Below, piece after piece: positions 22,345 to 30,274 of a stretch of 64,000 bases of DNA; the stretch's first letter is position 1, and each line of letters opens with the position of its first letter. The translations under genes were made by a program, and so were the position numbers. Under the pieces are notes generated by a model, which ran no database searches, was not told where the DNA came from, and was given only the letters and a program-made list of their open reading frames with translations. The stretch is from a virus. Location of the stretch: positions 1 to 64,000 of the IMG/VR virus record IMGVR_UViG_3300047318_000482. The stretch is one strand, 5' to 3'.

Positions 22345-22358
22345 CCCCGGACATGACG

Positions 22359-22395
22359 AAGGCCACCGCCCCGTACGGGGGTTGGTGGCCTTTCA
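22359..22395 (+). terminator. intrinsic terminator after WYL gene
   Basis: AAGGCCACC (22359-22367) pairs with GGTGGCCTT (22384-22392), with an inner CCCCGTACGGGG stem and a short T run, 15 bases past the stop. Confidence 0.82.
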
Positions 22396-22473
22396 TACCG
22401 GTCGCGCACTGCGCAGCATAGCTTTTGACGTTGCCACGCCGCCACCCCCCGGTTTTGCAGAGAGGATCCCGTG

Positions 22474-22761
22474 ATGATCGGCGTCATTGACGTGGTCGAG
22501 GTGCTGGTCATGCTGTCCCCGGACACGGAGGCCGGCGAGGGCATGGACGTCGCCGACGTTCTGCCGCGCAAGCGGCAATCCCCGCACTACGCGCGCCTGA
22601 TGGAGGAGATCCGCCGGGAGGGGATCACGGTCCCGGTCGTCATCGACTTCTCCGGAGCGTTCCCCGAGCTCCTCGAGGGCCACCACCGTGTCGCGGCCGC
22701 TGTCGACCTGGGCCTGCCGGCCGTCCCCTGGTCCAGCGTGCCCCTGCGCATCGACGACTGA
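22474..22761 (+). CDS. small ParB/sulfiredoxin-like protein, 95 aa
   Basis: Residues about 35-90 look like a ParB N-terminal (sulfiredoxin-like) domain alone: a helix LMEEIRREGITVPVVI, then L-L-E-G-H-H-R-V-A-A-A-V-D-L-G, the counterpart of the GERRxRA box. There is no helix-turn-helix. Such short proteins occur in phages with unclear roles, and some members of the family are nucleases. The ATG at 22474 is eight bases from GAGAGG; GTG 22471 is an alternative. Confidence 0.65.
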   Translation: MIGVIDVVEVLVMLSPDTEAGEGMDVADVLPRKRQSPHYARLMEEIRREGITVPVVIDFSGAFPELLEGHHRVAAAVDLGLPAVPWSSVPLRIDD

Positions 22762-22872
22762 CACGCCGGGGGAAGGCGCCTCGGACAAGGTCCGGCATCC
22801 GGCATAGCGTGCTTGCAAGGTGCCGTGCGGGCCCCATCCTCGTGCCGCACCCCCTCTGACGTGGACGGTTGT

Positions 22873-22980
22873 AAAACTTCGGCCACCCCCCACCAGGAGA
22901 GGCTTCGCGCGCGGCGCCCCCGCACTTTCCCCGCGCACCGCCACCACCGGCCTCCTGGGTGGACGTGCCTCCGAAGTTTT
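22873..22980. repeat. imperfect inverted repeat upstream of recombinase-like gene
   Basis: AAAACTTCGG (22873-22882) and CCGAAGTTTT (22971-22980) are perfect 10-bp arms; the similarity extends inward with gaps (CCACCAGGAG versus the complement of CTCCTGGGTGG). The right arm ends 35 bases before the recombinase-like start, so it could be a binding or attachment site. The rest of the 254-bp interval shows nothing else. Confidence 0.55.
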
Positions 22981-23015
22981 GAAAGAAGATCCCCGATTCG
23001 GGCACACTAAGAACC

Positions 23016-23876
23016 ATGGATGCCGAGGAACTCCTGCACGCATGGCTCGACGGCTCCGCCCTGCGCCACTCCACCCGCGCCGAATACCAGCGCGAGATCA
23101 CCGGATTCCTCACCTGGACCGCACGCCAGACACCCCCCGTCGACCCCGTCACCGCCCGCCCCGCCGACATCGCCGCCTGGGCCGCCGCCACCCACCTCGC
23201 CCCCTACCTCGAGGGCCGGCCCTTCGACGGACCCGACGCGCTGGCCCAGCTCGCCGCCCGCCACCCCGAAGCAGCCCGCTCCCACGACCGCCGCATCACC
23301 GCCCTCACCCAGTACTACGAAGCAGCCGTGAACCGCGGCCTGATCACCCTGCCCCCCAACCTCACCGTCCTGCGCAGCGGCGTCCCCCGCCCCGCCGGCG
23401 CCAAAAACCGCCTCACCCGCATGGAACGCGCCGTCCTGTTCACCGTCATCGGCGGCTGGGGCCCCGCCCGCTCCCGCCACTACCAGCGCGACCGCCTCGC
23501 CGTGTACCTCCTCCTCGAAGGCCTGCGCCCCTCCGAAGTCATCCGCGTCGACACCCGCCACCTCTACCCCCACCCCGACGGCACCTGGGACGTCCGCGCC
23601 CCCGACGACCACGAGAACACCGGAAAGAAGTTCACCCTCGAACCGTTGACCGGCGCCGCCCTGAAGGACTACCTGAAAGTCCGGCCCGAGCCCGCCGACC
23701 CCGACACCCACAACCTGCTCCTCAACCAGTCCCGCCGCGCCCTGCAATACCAGTGGGTCAACCAGGTCGTCGGACAGATGGCCGCCACCCACCCCCTCCT
23801 CGCCGAACGCGACCCCGGCGTCACCGCCGACACCATCGCCCACACCGGCTACTGGGACACCCCGGCACCTCAGTAA
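23016..23876 (+). CDS. truncated tyrosine recombinase-like protein, probably inactive, 286 aa
   Basis: It has an N-terminal SAM-like core-binding domain (about 5-105) and the first half of a tyrosine recombinase catalytic domain: box I R171 (L-L-L-E-G-L-R-P-S-E) and a hairpin lysine (K204/K205). Where the family has H-x-L-R-H-T-G it reads D272-T-I-A275-H-T-G, and the protein ends 8 residues later, so the second arginine, later histidine and nucleophilic tyrosine are missing. It is either decayed or a DNA-binding accessory factor. It lies next to a complete integrase on the other strand. Confidence 0.7.
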   Translation: MDAEELLHAWLDGSALRHSTRAEYQREITGFLTWTARQTPPVDPVTARPADIAAWAAATHLAPYLEGRPFDGPDALAQLAARHPEAARSHDRRITALTQYYEAAVNRGLITLPPNLTVLRSGVPRPAGAKNRLTRMERAVLFTVIGGWGPARSRHYQRDRLAVYLLLEGLRPSEVIRVDTRHLYPHPDGTWDVRAPDDHENTGKKFTLEPLTGAALKDYLKVRPEPADPDTHNLLLNQSRRALQYQWVNQVVGQMAATHPLLAERDPGVTADTIAHTGYWDTPAPQ

Positions 23877-23909
23877 GATCGCAGCCACCACGCACGTTGA
23901 GAGGCAGCG

Positions 23910-24131
23910 ATGACACTGACGCCCGGCGAGTACGAGTTCACCTGCAGCGAGTGCCACGGCGACGGGTCTTTGCAGGCCGTCACCGGGGACGAGGACGACC
24001 AGCCCATCCAGGTGTGGATCCAGTGCGAGGACTGCCACGGGGACGGCACCGTGACCGTGGACGAGACGGACGCAGCCGAGCGGATCCTTGAACTCGGGCA
24101 CACGCCGCTCCGCACGCCTGCAGCTCCGTAG
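23910..24131 (+). CDS. small zinc-ribbon (DnaJ-type C-x2-C-x-G-x-G) protein, 73 aa
   Basis: Two C-S/E-x-C-H-G-D-G motifs (residues 12-18 and 39-45) make one zinc site like half of the DnaJ cysteine-rich domain. The protein is otherwise acidic. It ends one base from the convergent integrase stop. Function unknown; zinc chaperone-type fold inferred. Confidence 0.65.
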   Translation: MTLTPGEYEFTCSECHGDGSLQAVTGDEDDQPIQVWIQCEDCHGDGTVTVDETDAAERILELGHTPLRTPAAP

Positions 24132-24132
24132 G

Positions 24133-25233
24133 TCAGGCAGGGTCGGTGAAGCGGTCGACGAGGTGGTCGTACACGGCGACTGCGGCCGCGGCGTGCTTCC
24201 GCCGACGCTCGCCGGAGTCCCGGCGCCGGATGTAGCGCAGCGTCGTTTCGATCGCGGCGTGGTCGGCGTACTCCTGGATCTCCTCGACGGGCGTGTGCGC
24301 GTCGTGCATGTGGGTCAGCTTGGAGGCGCGCAGCACGTGCGGGGTGAGGTCTCTGCCCGGTAGGACGCCGGCCTGCTTGCCGAGGCGGGTGAGGAGCCGG
24401 TCGATGGCGTGCCGGTCCATGGGCTTGTCGTCGTCGTCCAGGAGGAGCGCGCCGGTGGTGCGGTCGGCGGTGGCGACGTCGATGAGGTCGCACAGCCGCT
24501 CGGGCAGGGGCCACACGCGGCCCTTGCCGCCTTTCCTGCGCAGGTCCAGGGTGCGCTGGTCGTTCGCCTCTTTCAGGTGGTGCAACTGGGCGACGACGGC
24601 TTCGGAGACGCGGCCGGCGAGCGTGTAGAGCAGGACGGGGACGAGGGCCTGGCGGGCGGTGCCGGCGGCGTTCACCAGGGCCTGGAACTCGGGGACTTCG
24701 AGGATCGGCGTGGCGGTGGTCTCGTCGCGTGGGTCGACCTTGGGCCGGTCGTGCTTGGTGACCGGGGAGAAGAGGGACTGGTTCTTGGTCTTCCAGCGGG
24801 CGTACTCGGACAGTGCGGTGAGGACGGACAGGCGCCGGTTGATGGTGCGGGGCGCCTTCCCTTGTGCCTTCTGCGTCTTGGTCCAGGTCTCGATGATGCC
24901 GGGGGTGATGGCGCCGACGAACAGCCGCTCGTGACCGCCGAGTTCGCGGGCGACTTGGGCCCAGAGGCGGAGGTCGTCGGCGTAGGCCTGCTTGGAGGTG
25001 ACGGCGGGGACGGCTTCCGAGCCGAGCCAGGAGGTAACGAGGAGGAACGTGTCACGGTCGAGGACTTCAGCGAGGATCTCGAGGCGGTAGCGGCGCTCCC
25101 CGAGACGTCGGGTGACGGGGTCGCGGGGGGCGACGGTGCCGAGCGTGTCGCGGAGCCAGTACAGGGCCTCTTGCGCGGCGCCCGGACGTTCCAGTTCCGC
25201 GCGCGGTCGCGCGGTGACGGTCCGGTCGGTCAC
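24133..25233 (-). CDS. int: tyrosine recombinase (integrase/resolvase), 366 aa
   Basis: The catalytic set is complete: R208 (L-A-G-R-V-S-E), K234/K237 in the beta hairpin, H299-V-L-R302, H325 and Y334 (T-L-R-Y-I). The N-terminal core-binding domain spans about 65-160. It could integrate the element into the host chromosome, or on a plasmid resolve multimers; no attachment site or tRNA fragment is visible. The GTG start overlaps the upstream stop by GTGA. Confidence 0.9.
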   Translation of the reverse strand: MTDRTVTARPRAELERPGAAQEALYWLRDTLGTVAPRDPVTRRLGERRYRLEILAEVLDRDTFLLVTSWLGSEAVPAVTSKQAYADDLRLWAQVARELGGHERLFVGAITPGIIETWTKTQKAQGKAPRTINRRLSVLTALSEYARWKTKNQSLFSPVTKHDRPKVDPRDETTATPILEVPEFQALVNAAGTARQALVPVLLYTLAGRVSEAVVAQLHHLKEANDQRTLDLRRKGGKGRVWPLPERLCDLIDVATADRTTGALLLDDDDKPMDRHAIDRLLTRLGKQAGVLPGRDLTPHVLRASKLTHMHDAHTPVEEIQEYADHAAIETTLRYIRRRDSGERRRKHAAAAVAVYDHLVDRFTDPA

Positions 25234-25496
25234 CGGTCTTCCTCGGGCGAGTGCTCGGCGTGGAGCTTGGCGGCCTGATCCCATGTCAAGGCGCGCCGCC
25301 CGTAGACCTCTTGGGACCCGAGGGTGTCGAGCTTCTCCAGGAGTCGCTGGGTTCGCTCCCGCGCGTCGCGAGCGGCTTCCTCGGCGTACCAGTCGACGAG
25401 TTCCTGTTGCGTGGCGTCCAGGACGACGAAGGCATCGACCACGCTGGAGAAGACTGCGAGGCGTCCGTCTGGCTGCTTGATGATCTGGTGGCCCAT
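25230..25496 (-). CDS. hypothetical protein coupled to integrase, 88 aa
   Basis: It has a beta-hairpin N-terminus (GRLAVFSSVVDAFVVLD) followed by a long charged helix (residues 30-60). Translational coupling (GTGA) to the integrase suggests an accessory or regulatory partner, but no family is recognised. Confidence 0.65.
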   Translation of the reverse strand: MGHQIIKQPDGRLAVFSSVVDAFVVLDATQQELVDWYAEEAARDARERTQRLLEKLDTLGSQEVYGRRALTWDQAAKLHAEHSPEEDR

Positions 25497-25566
25497 GATC
25501 CGAGGCTACCCCGTTCGTTCTTAACACACGTTATGCGCATCCCCCAGGGCGATCCTGCCGCGAGCG

Positions 25567-25878
25567 TCAGTCCACAGACGGGAACTCGTGCACCCGGCTC
25601 CAGAGCTGCCAGCCCCCGTCGCTGCGCTCATGCCACCCGTCGAACTCCGGTCCGTGCTCGATGAAGTGCTCCAGGACCTGGAGAGCCCACGAGGTGAAGC
25701 CGGCGCGCAATTCCTCGCGCAGTCCTGGCCTGACGACCACCCGCGCAGCTATGCCCTTGCCAACGTCCTTTACGAGCACGCAGCCGTGTACGTCCGGTTC
25801 GTCTTCACGGCCGAAGTCGACCTCTTCCACGGGCCAGCCGTAGGTGTCGTTCAGCTTGCGTTCTGCGTCCGATGCCAC
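25567..25878 (-). CDS. hypothetical protein, 103 aa
   Basis: Soluble, with a beta-alpha-beta feel and many Trp near the C-terminus (GWHERSDGGWQLW). The GTG start at 25878 is a guess; the frame extends to a TTG at 25938. It stands alone on the minus strand. Function unknown. Confidence 0.5.
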   Translation of the reverse strand: MASDAERKLNDTYGWPVEEVDFGREDEPDVHGCVLVKDVGKGIAARVVVRPGLREELRAGFTSWALQVLEHFIEHGPEFDGWHERSDGGWQLWSRVHEFPSVD

Positions 25879-25952
25879 GATCCCAGCATGCCTGACCGTT
25901 GATCGTCGCTCGGCCAAATATCCATTATCCGGAGCCAAGCGCGCCGTTGCCC

Positions 25953-26123
25953 CTACTTCCGCGCCGCCTCCGGCTCATCACGCAACAGTCCGGCCTCGCA
26001 AAGCATGGCGACTTGATGCCTGGGGTGGGACTTTCCCAGCTCGGCCCACCCGCACAAACAGCTGCTGATGTTGCGACGCTGATGCTTGACGAGAATCAGC
26101 TCGGCCGCCGTCAGAGAGTCCAT
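25953..26123 (-). CDS. small hypothetical protein, 56 aa
   Basis: A 56-residue frame beginning MDSLTAAELILVKHQRRN, with C-x-C-G-W in the middle and a helical acidic end. The composition is coding-like and it fills an otherwise empty interval, but no clear RBS is seen. It resembles the small helical proteins of actinophage lysogeny regions in size only. Confidence 0.4.
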   Translation of the reverse strand: MDSLTAAELILVKHQRRNISSCLCGWAELGKSHPRHQVAMLCEAGLLRDEPEAARK

Positions 26124-26286
26124 ACCGACAGTCTGGCTTCGCTGCCGTCGACCGTTCCCCCTGCTGCCGAGCCGTAGGGCAGCTTATCGCTGATCAGAAA
26201 TCGTGATCCCTCGGCGACGACACAAGACGACGGTGCGTCAGTTTCCTCGGCAGGAGCGATCCCCCGGTCGTGCGGCTCTTCATGTC

Positions 26287-26496
26287 CTACGACTCTTCGC
26301 GCGCGGCTTTCACGAGTAGACGGATCTGCTCACGCGTCCACCCGGTGACGCGTGCCGCCTGGGCCTGGGCGCCGCGCTCTTCGGTACTGCTCAGTGCAGA
26401 GATGACCTCGGCGCGCAGGTCGGCCCGTGCGGCATCGAGGGCCTCTTCGGCGTCGCGGTAGCGCTGGGCTGCAAGTTCGAGCTTGGCGGTGTCCAT
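26287..26496 (-). CDS. small helix-turn-helix protein, 69 aa
   Basis: A long charged helix (1-40) followed by V-T-G-W-T-R-E-Q-I-R-L-L-V-K, a helix-turn-helix-like end. Alternative ATGs exist at 26505 and 26508. It is divergent from the 26609 gene across the direct repeats at 26521-26579, which it might bind. Confidence 0.55.
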   Translation of the reverse strand: MDTAKLELAAQRYRDAEEALDAARADLRAEVISALSSTEERGAQAQAARVTGWTREQIRLLVKAAREES

Positions 26497-26520
26497 GCTG
26501 CACATCATGCCATCGGATTG

Positions 26521-26579
26521 GCCAAGTCGCTAGGCCGAATCGCTTGACAAAGCCAAGTCCCTAGGCCAAGCTCTAGGGC
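26521..26579 (+). promoter_or_regulatory. promoter region with three direct repeats
   Basis: GCCAAGTCGCTAGGCC (26521-26536) and GCCAAGTCCCTAGGCC (26552-26567) differ at one base and are 31 bp apart, three helical turns. GCCAAGCTCTAGGGC (26565-26579) is a third, weaker copy. A consensus -35 TTGACA (26544-26549) lies between the first two. The layout fits repressor control of the rightward genes at 26609-27988. Confidence 0.65.
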
Positions 26580-26608
26580 ATAAGGGAATGGCGAGCAGGG
26601 GAGACGCA

Positions 26609-27031
26609 ATGAACACCACCACCAGGAAGACCAACCGCAAGTGCTGGAACTGCAACCAGCCCGCCTCGCACGTCATGACCCGCGAGGGCTCCAACACCCT
26701 GCACGCCTGCGACAACTGCACCCGCATCGACCGCGCGGAGGCTGAGCGTCTGGGGTGGACCATCGAGACGATCATCAGACACCGCGCCAACCAGTCCGAG
26801 ACGACAGTGCAAAAGATGGCCGCCAAGCTGAGCGACGAGGCCCTGTGCCTCGCGTGGATGGCCACGGAGGGACAGCCCGTCACCCAGGAACTCGCCATCG
26901 TGCGCGGCTGGATCATGGACGAGCTGAACCAGCGCCTCGGCGACGGCCTGTTCGACGAGTGGCTGATCGCCACCGACGACAACGGCAACGGCGTCAACCC
27001 GATTGCCTTCCTCGCAACCAAAGGAAAGTGA
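26609..27031 (+). CDS. hypothetical zinc-finger protein, 140 aa
   Basis: The ATG at 26609 follows GGGGAGA. The N-terminus has C-W-N-C and 18-20 residues later C-D-N-C, a four-cysteine zinc site. The rest is helical with a W-I-M-D-E-L helix. It is the first gene of the plus-strand unit behind the direct repeats. Confidence 0.65.
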   Translation: MNTTTRKTNRKCWNCNQPASHVMTREGSNTLHACDNCTRIDRAEAERLGWTIETIIRHRANQSETTVQKMAAKLSDEALCLAWMATEGQPVTQELAIVRGWIMDELNQRLGDGLFDEWLIATDDNGNGVNPIAFLATKGK

Positions 27032-27045
27032 CCGCCAGGCATGAT

Positions 27046-27082
27046 GTGGTGCCCCGGCTGAAGCAAGCAGCCGGGGCACCAC
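27046..27082 (+). terminator. strong hairpin, terminator or attenuator
   Basis: A perfect 15-bp stem (27046-27060 with 27068-27082) and 7-base loop, without a U tail, in the 79-bp gap between two plus-strand genes. It may partly terminate transcription. Confidence 0.65.
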
Positions 27083-27110
27083 CCAGACGGTACCGAAGCA
27101 GGAGGCAATC

Positions 27111-27578
27111 ATGACGACTCAACCGCAGCCCTCTGAGCAGGAGGCAGCAGCCACTTTCGCCCGCGAGTGCACCGATCTCGCGGAAGTCGTCCTTTGGTGC
27201 GCCGACCGAGTGCGGTGGGTTGATGAGAGCCCGGCCGTACAGGACGCGGCCGACTACCTACACGACCTCTCCGTCAGGGCGCGGGCTGACATGACACCAA
27301 TTACAGGCTGGCACGGGCCTGACAGGCCGAACATCATTCGTTGGTGCGCGCAGGAGATCCACTCCATGGGCGGCGACCACAACGTAGAGAGGGCCGCCGA
27401 GTACCTGGACGACCTTGCCGTTGAAGCACAGGAGGCACGGGACGAGGTGGAGGCTCAGGCGCACCTGGACGCTCTCGTGCCGCTTGCCGAGAGCCTGACC
27501 GCTTGCGGGTGCACCACGGGTTCGCCAGGCATGTACGAAGGCCCGGCCCGGGATTGCCACCTCCACGGCGAGAAGTGA
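27111..27578 (+). CDS. hypothetical protein, 155 aa
   Basis: A strong RBS (AGGAGG, five bases before the ATG). The sequence holds two similar helical halves, each with W-C-A-x-x-[VI] and a later A-[AE]-[DE]-Y-L-x-D-L-[SA]-V (about residues 28-62 and 77-111), so it looks like an internal duplication. Cys/His near the end (CGC, CHLH) could bind metal. Unknown function. Confidence 0.7.
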   Translation: MTTQPQPSEQEAAATFARECTDLAEVVLWCADRVRWVDESPAVQDAADYLHDLSVRARADMTPITGWHGPDRPNIIRWCAQEIHSMGGDHNVERAAEYLDDLAVEAQEARDEVEAQAHLDALVPLAESLTACGCTTGSPGMYEGPARDCHLHGEK

Positions 27579-27589
27579 GGACACCGACC

Positions 27590-27988
27590 ATGGCAGACGC
27601 TGGAACCGACCTCTGGAACGTGCAGAAGTTCGACCAGATCCTGCGTGTGTACACCACCCTTGAAGCGGCCAAAGACCATGGCGAACACATCATCCGCCAC
27701 CACTACCAAGACGCCATGGACCGCCGCCGCGTGCCCGAGTCCCACCGTGCCATCGACTGGCGCATCTACTGCTGCGGCCACCTCTACGGCCCCGGCCAGT
27801 TCAACCACACCGCCTACCCCGAGACGCATGCGGAAGGATGCTGGCGGACAGAGCCCACGACGCTCTGCCTGCGCCCGTTCTGGGTCGTCAGCGGTAAGTC
27901 GGCAGGCACTGGACACACGAGTACCGACTGGGAGATCTGGCAGGGCGTGGCTTACGACCGGTTCGACCCGAGCTCAGTACTCGTATAG
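27590..27988 (+). CDS. hypothetical protein, 132 aa
   Basis: The start was chosen at 27590 (GAGGAC upstream). It is aromatic-rich with C-C-G-H-L-Y-G (about 60-66) and later single Cys residues. It ends 11 bases before a strong terminator. No family is recognised. Confidence 0.65.
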   Translation: MADAGTDLWNVQKFDQILRVYTTLEAAKDHGEHIIRHHYQDAMDRRRVPESHRAIDWRIYCCGHLYGPGQFNHTAYPETHAEGCWRTEPTTLCLRPFWVVSGKSAGTGHTSTDWEIWQGVAYDRFDPSSVLV

Positions 27989-27998
27989 ATCCGCCACC

Positions 27999-28034
27999 GA
28001 CGGCGCCCGGCCAGGGAATTGGCCGGGCGCCGTC
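27999..28034 (+). terminator. strong intrinsic terminator
   Basis: A perfect 14-bp GC stem (27999-28012 with 28021-28034) and 8-base loop followed by GTTTCT. It ends the plus-strand unit. Confidence 0.88.
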
Positions 28035-28045
28035 GTTTCTGCACC

Positions 28046-28204
28046 CTACTTCTTGGCCTGTAGCGCGAGGACGGGGGCGTGGCAGACGACGCAGAGCGGG
28101 CAGCCGCCGTACCCGTACCGGTGCGTGGGATGCCCGCAGCCCGCGCACGGGCCGACCTGCGCTGGCGCGCAGACGGGGGCGGGTGGCTTCACGGGTGTGG
28201 TCAT
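28046..28204 (-). CDS. small zinc-ribbon protein, 52 aa
   Basis: A 52-residue frame with C12, C20-x2-C23 and C35-x2-C38-x2-C41-H pairs, typical of a rubredoxin-like knuckle. No clear RBS is visible, but the cysteine spacing strongly suggests coding. It lies just past the end of the virion operon. Confidence 0.55.
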   Translation of the reverse strand: MTTPVKPPAPVCAPAQVGPCAGCGHPTHRYGYGGCPLCVVCHAPVLALQAKK

Positions 28205-28263
28205 GGGGCCATCGTACGTTCCACTTGGGAAACCCTGTCCGTGTCACTCCAGCCCATATGCCT

Positions 28264-28554
28264 TCAGCGATCCTGAATCTGCAGGTAGATCGTCCGCTCG
28301 TCGATCAGGCCGCTGACCGTGGTGATCTGGCAGGCGAGCATGCCCAGGTCGCCAACGGTTCCACCTTCCGCTCGTTGGGTCACGAAGGCGCCGTTCACGA
28401 CTGGCTCCCCGACGACAGTGACTCCCGTAGGGGTGATCACGACCGAATCGATGGTGTCGCCCACCTGCGTCAGCCAGTCGGTCCAGTCCCAGGTGTAGTC
28501 GAGCCGTGCGGCAGGGTCCTTGATGAGGGTGAAGGAGGTGGTCGTGGCGGCCAT
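28264..28554 (-). CDS. phage fibre-tail adaptor-like / Ig-like structural protein, 96 aa
   Basis: It begins with the pattern F-T-L-I-K-D-P-x-A-x-L-D-Y-T-W-D-W-T-D-W-L, seen in small actinophage and siphovirus tail or fibre accessory proteins, followed by an Ig-like beta sandwich (I-D-S-V-V-I-T-P-T-G-V-T-V) that ends with I-Y-L-Q-I. GAGG precedes the ATG. It is the last gene of the virion operon, after the fibre. Confidence 0.7.
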   Translation of the reverse strand: MAATTTSFTLIKDPAARLDYTWDWTDWLTQVGDTIDSVVITPTGVTVVGEPVVNGAFVTQRAEGGTVGDLGMLACQITTVSGLIDERTIYLQIQDR

Positions 28555-28558
28555 GGGT

Positions 28559-29794
28559 CTACCTCACTGTCAGGGTGCGGTTCTCGGCGGCTACGACGAG
28601 AACCCGCTGTTCGGCGGCGACCACGTGGCGCCGGTTCTCGGCGGGGATCTTGAAGGTTCGTTCCGGGCTGGGTACGACGGTGGACGCCTCGGTGAGCGGG
28701 CGCGCTGCGTCGATCTCCAGGGCGGGGATCAGCGTTGCGGTCTTGGCCCCGGTGAGCGGGAGTGCCGTCTCCGAACTGGCGGCGGTGGGCAGCGTGGTGG
28801 CCGCGTTCAGTTGCTGGGCCTCCTCGCCAGCACCGGCGGCGAGGAGGGTGGCCGTCTTCATGCCGGTGAGGGCCTGCGCTGTGTCCTGCGCGATGGCCGG
28901 CGTGAGAGTGGCGGTCTTGGCCCCGGTGAGCGGCAGTGCCGATTCCGTCGCGCCCGCGGATGCAATGGCGGCGGACTTCGCTCCGGACAGGGCCTGCGCC
29001 CCATCCTGTTGAGCAGCCGGGGTAAGCACTCCCGCCTTGGCTCCGGTGATGGCCTGTGCTGCGTCGGCTGCGCCGGCCGGGGTGAGCGTCGCCGTCTTGC
29101 CGCCGATGAGAGTCTGGGCGGTGCCCTGCTGTGCGGCCAGAACGAGTGTCGCGGCCTTCGTCCCGGCAAGGGTCTGTGCGGTGCCTGCTTCTGTGGCGGG
29201 GGTGAGCGTGGCCGCCTTCGTTCCCGTGAGCGGCTGTGCGGTCTCGGCGCTGCTGGAGGTACTGAGGGTGGCGCCAGCGGTGATATCGGCGGCGGTGAAG
29301 TCGTCGAACCTCAGCGCGGACACGGACTCGGCGCGCAGGCCGACGCTCGTGCCCGTGGGCACGTTGGTGTCGGTGACCGAGATCCGTTCGACCCCGTTGA
29401 CGAATGCTTTGATGGTGCTGCCGACGGCTTGGACCTTGGCGACGTCTCCGGCGACGGCGGCGACGGCGTAGGTGCCGATGACGGTGAAAGAGCCGCCGAC
29501 GACATGGAAGAGGTTCCAGGAAGATCCGTCGTTCCTGAACAGGTAGCCCGAGGTGATGTTGCTGTTGCCGCGGATCCACAGCCCGTGGCTGGCCGCCGTG
29601 GTGGCGGCCATGGTGACCTGCGCGTAGTGATCGTTGGACGCCATCGCCCCGGCGGCACGCAGGATGATCGTGCCGCCTGCGCTGCCCGATGAGAGCCGGT
29701 TGGAGATGATCGACCAGTCGCCGGACACCTCGACCCAGCCGACCCCCAAGGAGGTGGAGTCGGCGCGATCAAAGTTGTCGCTGAAGCTGGTCAC
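28559..29794 (-). CDS. fibre-like protein with lectin-like head and tandem repeats, 411 aa
   Basis: Residues 1-165 resemble a concanavalin A-like jelly roll (F-S-D-N-F-D-R-A-D near the start, R-F-D-D-F at the end). Then a tandem of about 18-residue repeats with core Q-x-L-T-G-x-K-[TS]-A-T-L (at least nine copies, about 180-375) forms a shaft. The tail is short and basic. The protein is probably surface-exposed on the virion and involved in host binding. The repeat DNA is itself repetitive and could vary in copy number. Confidence 0.75.
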   Translation of the reverse strand: MTSFSDNFDRADSTSLGVGWVEVSGDWSIISNRLSSGSAGGTIILRAAGAMASNDHYAQVTMAATTAASHGLWIRGNSNITSGYLFRNDGSSWNLFHVVGGSFTVIGTYAVAAVAGDVAKVQAVGSTIKAFVNGVERISVTDTNVPTGTSVGLRAESVSALRFDDFTAADITAGATLSTSSSAETAQPLTGTKAATLTPATEAGTAQTLAGTKAATLVLAAQQGTAQTLIGGKTATLTPAGAADAAQAITGAKAGVLTPAAQQDGAQALSGAKSAAIASAGATESALPLTGAKTATLTPAIAQDTAQALTGMKTATLLAAGAGEEAQQLNAATTLPTAASSETALPLTGAKTATLIPALEIDAARPLTEASTVVPSPERTFKIPAENRRHVVAAEQRVLVVAAENRTLTVR

Positions 29795-29796
29795 GG

Positions 29797-30243
29797 CTAC
29801 GCGGTGGAGCTGGCCCGGAAGAAGTCGGCGCCTGACAGGGTGAAGGCGTTCCCGTCGGGCGACCAGGTCAGGTCGTGCTTGGTGAGCGGGATCAGGTCGG
29901 AGTCGGTGCCCGTGGTGGTGTCCGGGTCGTAGCAGATGACGACCGCGCCGATGGCGTTCCCGGTCGGCGAGGACCAGACGACGCTTGCCATGGCCAGGGC
30001 GACGCGGTCGTTGGTGTCATCGACCGTGACGGTGACACCGGTCAAGGGCTTGCGGCCGACGGTGGACTGTTCGTTCGTGGTTCCGGCGACGACGGCGGCG
30101 AAGTCGTCCTTGTCGCGCAGGACGGCATCGCTCTCCAGACCGCTGGATTCCAGGGGGATCAGGACGAGGCCGTCGTTCGCGGCGGGGAGCCCTGCGTAGT
30201 AGGCGAGCTTGGCGAGGGCGGTGTTGAAGACGATGCTGGCCAT
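29797..30243 (-). CDS. virion-associated hypothetical protein, 148 aa
   Basis: A beta-rich soluble protein with the phrase L-I-P-L-E-S-S-G-L-E-S-D-A. This is similar in style to small actinophage tail or fibre accessory proteins. GGAG lies five bases before the ATG at 30243. It lies between the membrane proteins and the repeat fibre. Confidence 0.6.
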   Translation of the reverse strand: MASIVFNTALAKLAYYAGLPAANDGLVLIPLESSGLESDAVLRDKDDFAAVVAGTTNEQSTVGRKPLTGVTVTVDDTNDRVALAMASVVWSSPTGNAIGAVVICYDPDTTTGTDSDLIPLTKHDLTWSPDGNAFTLSGADFFRASSTA

Positions 30244-30274
30244 GGTCACTCCAGTTCTTGCGGTCGATGCGGCG

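Noticed and set aside
25497-25566. Possible attachment site downstream of the integrase operon (TAACACACGTTA)
   Set aside because: The symmetry is only 4 bp per arm and there is no tRNA or core repeat to support it.
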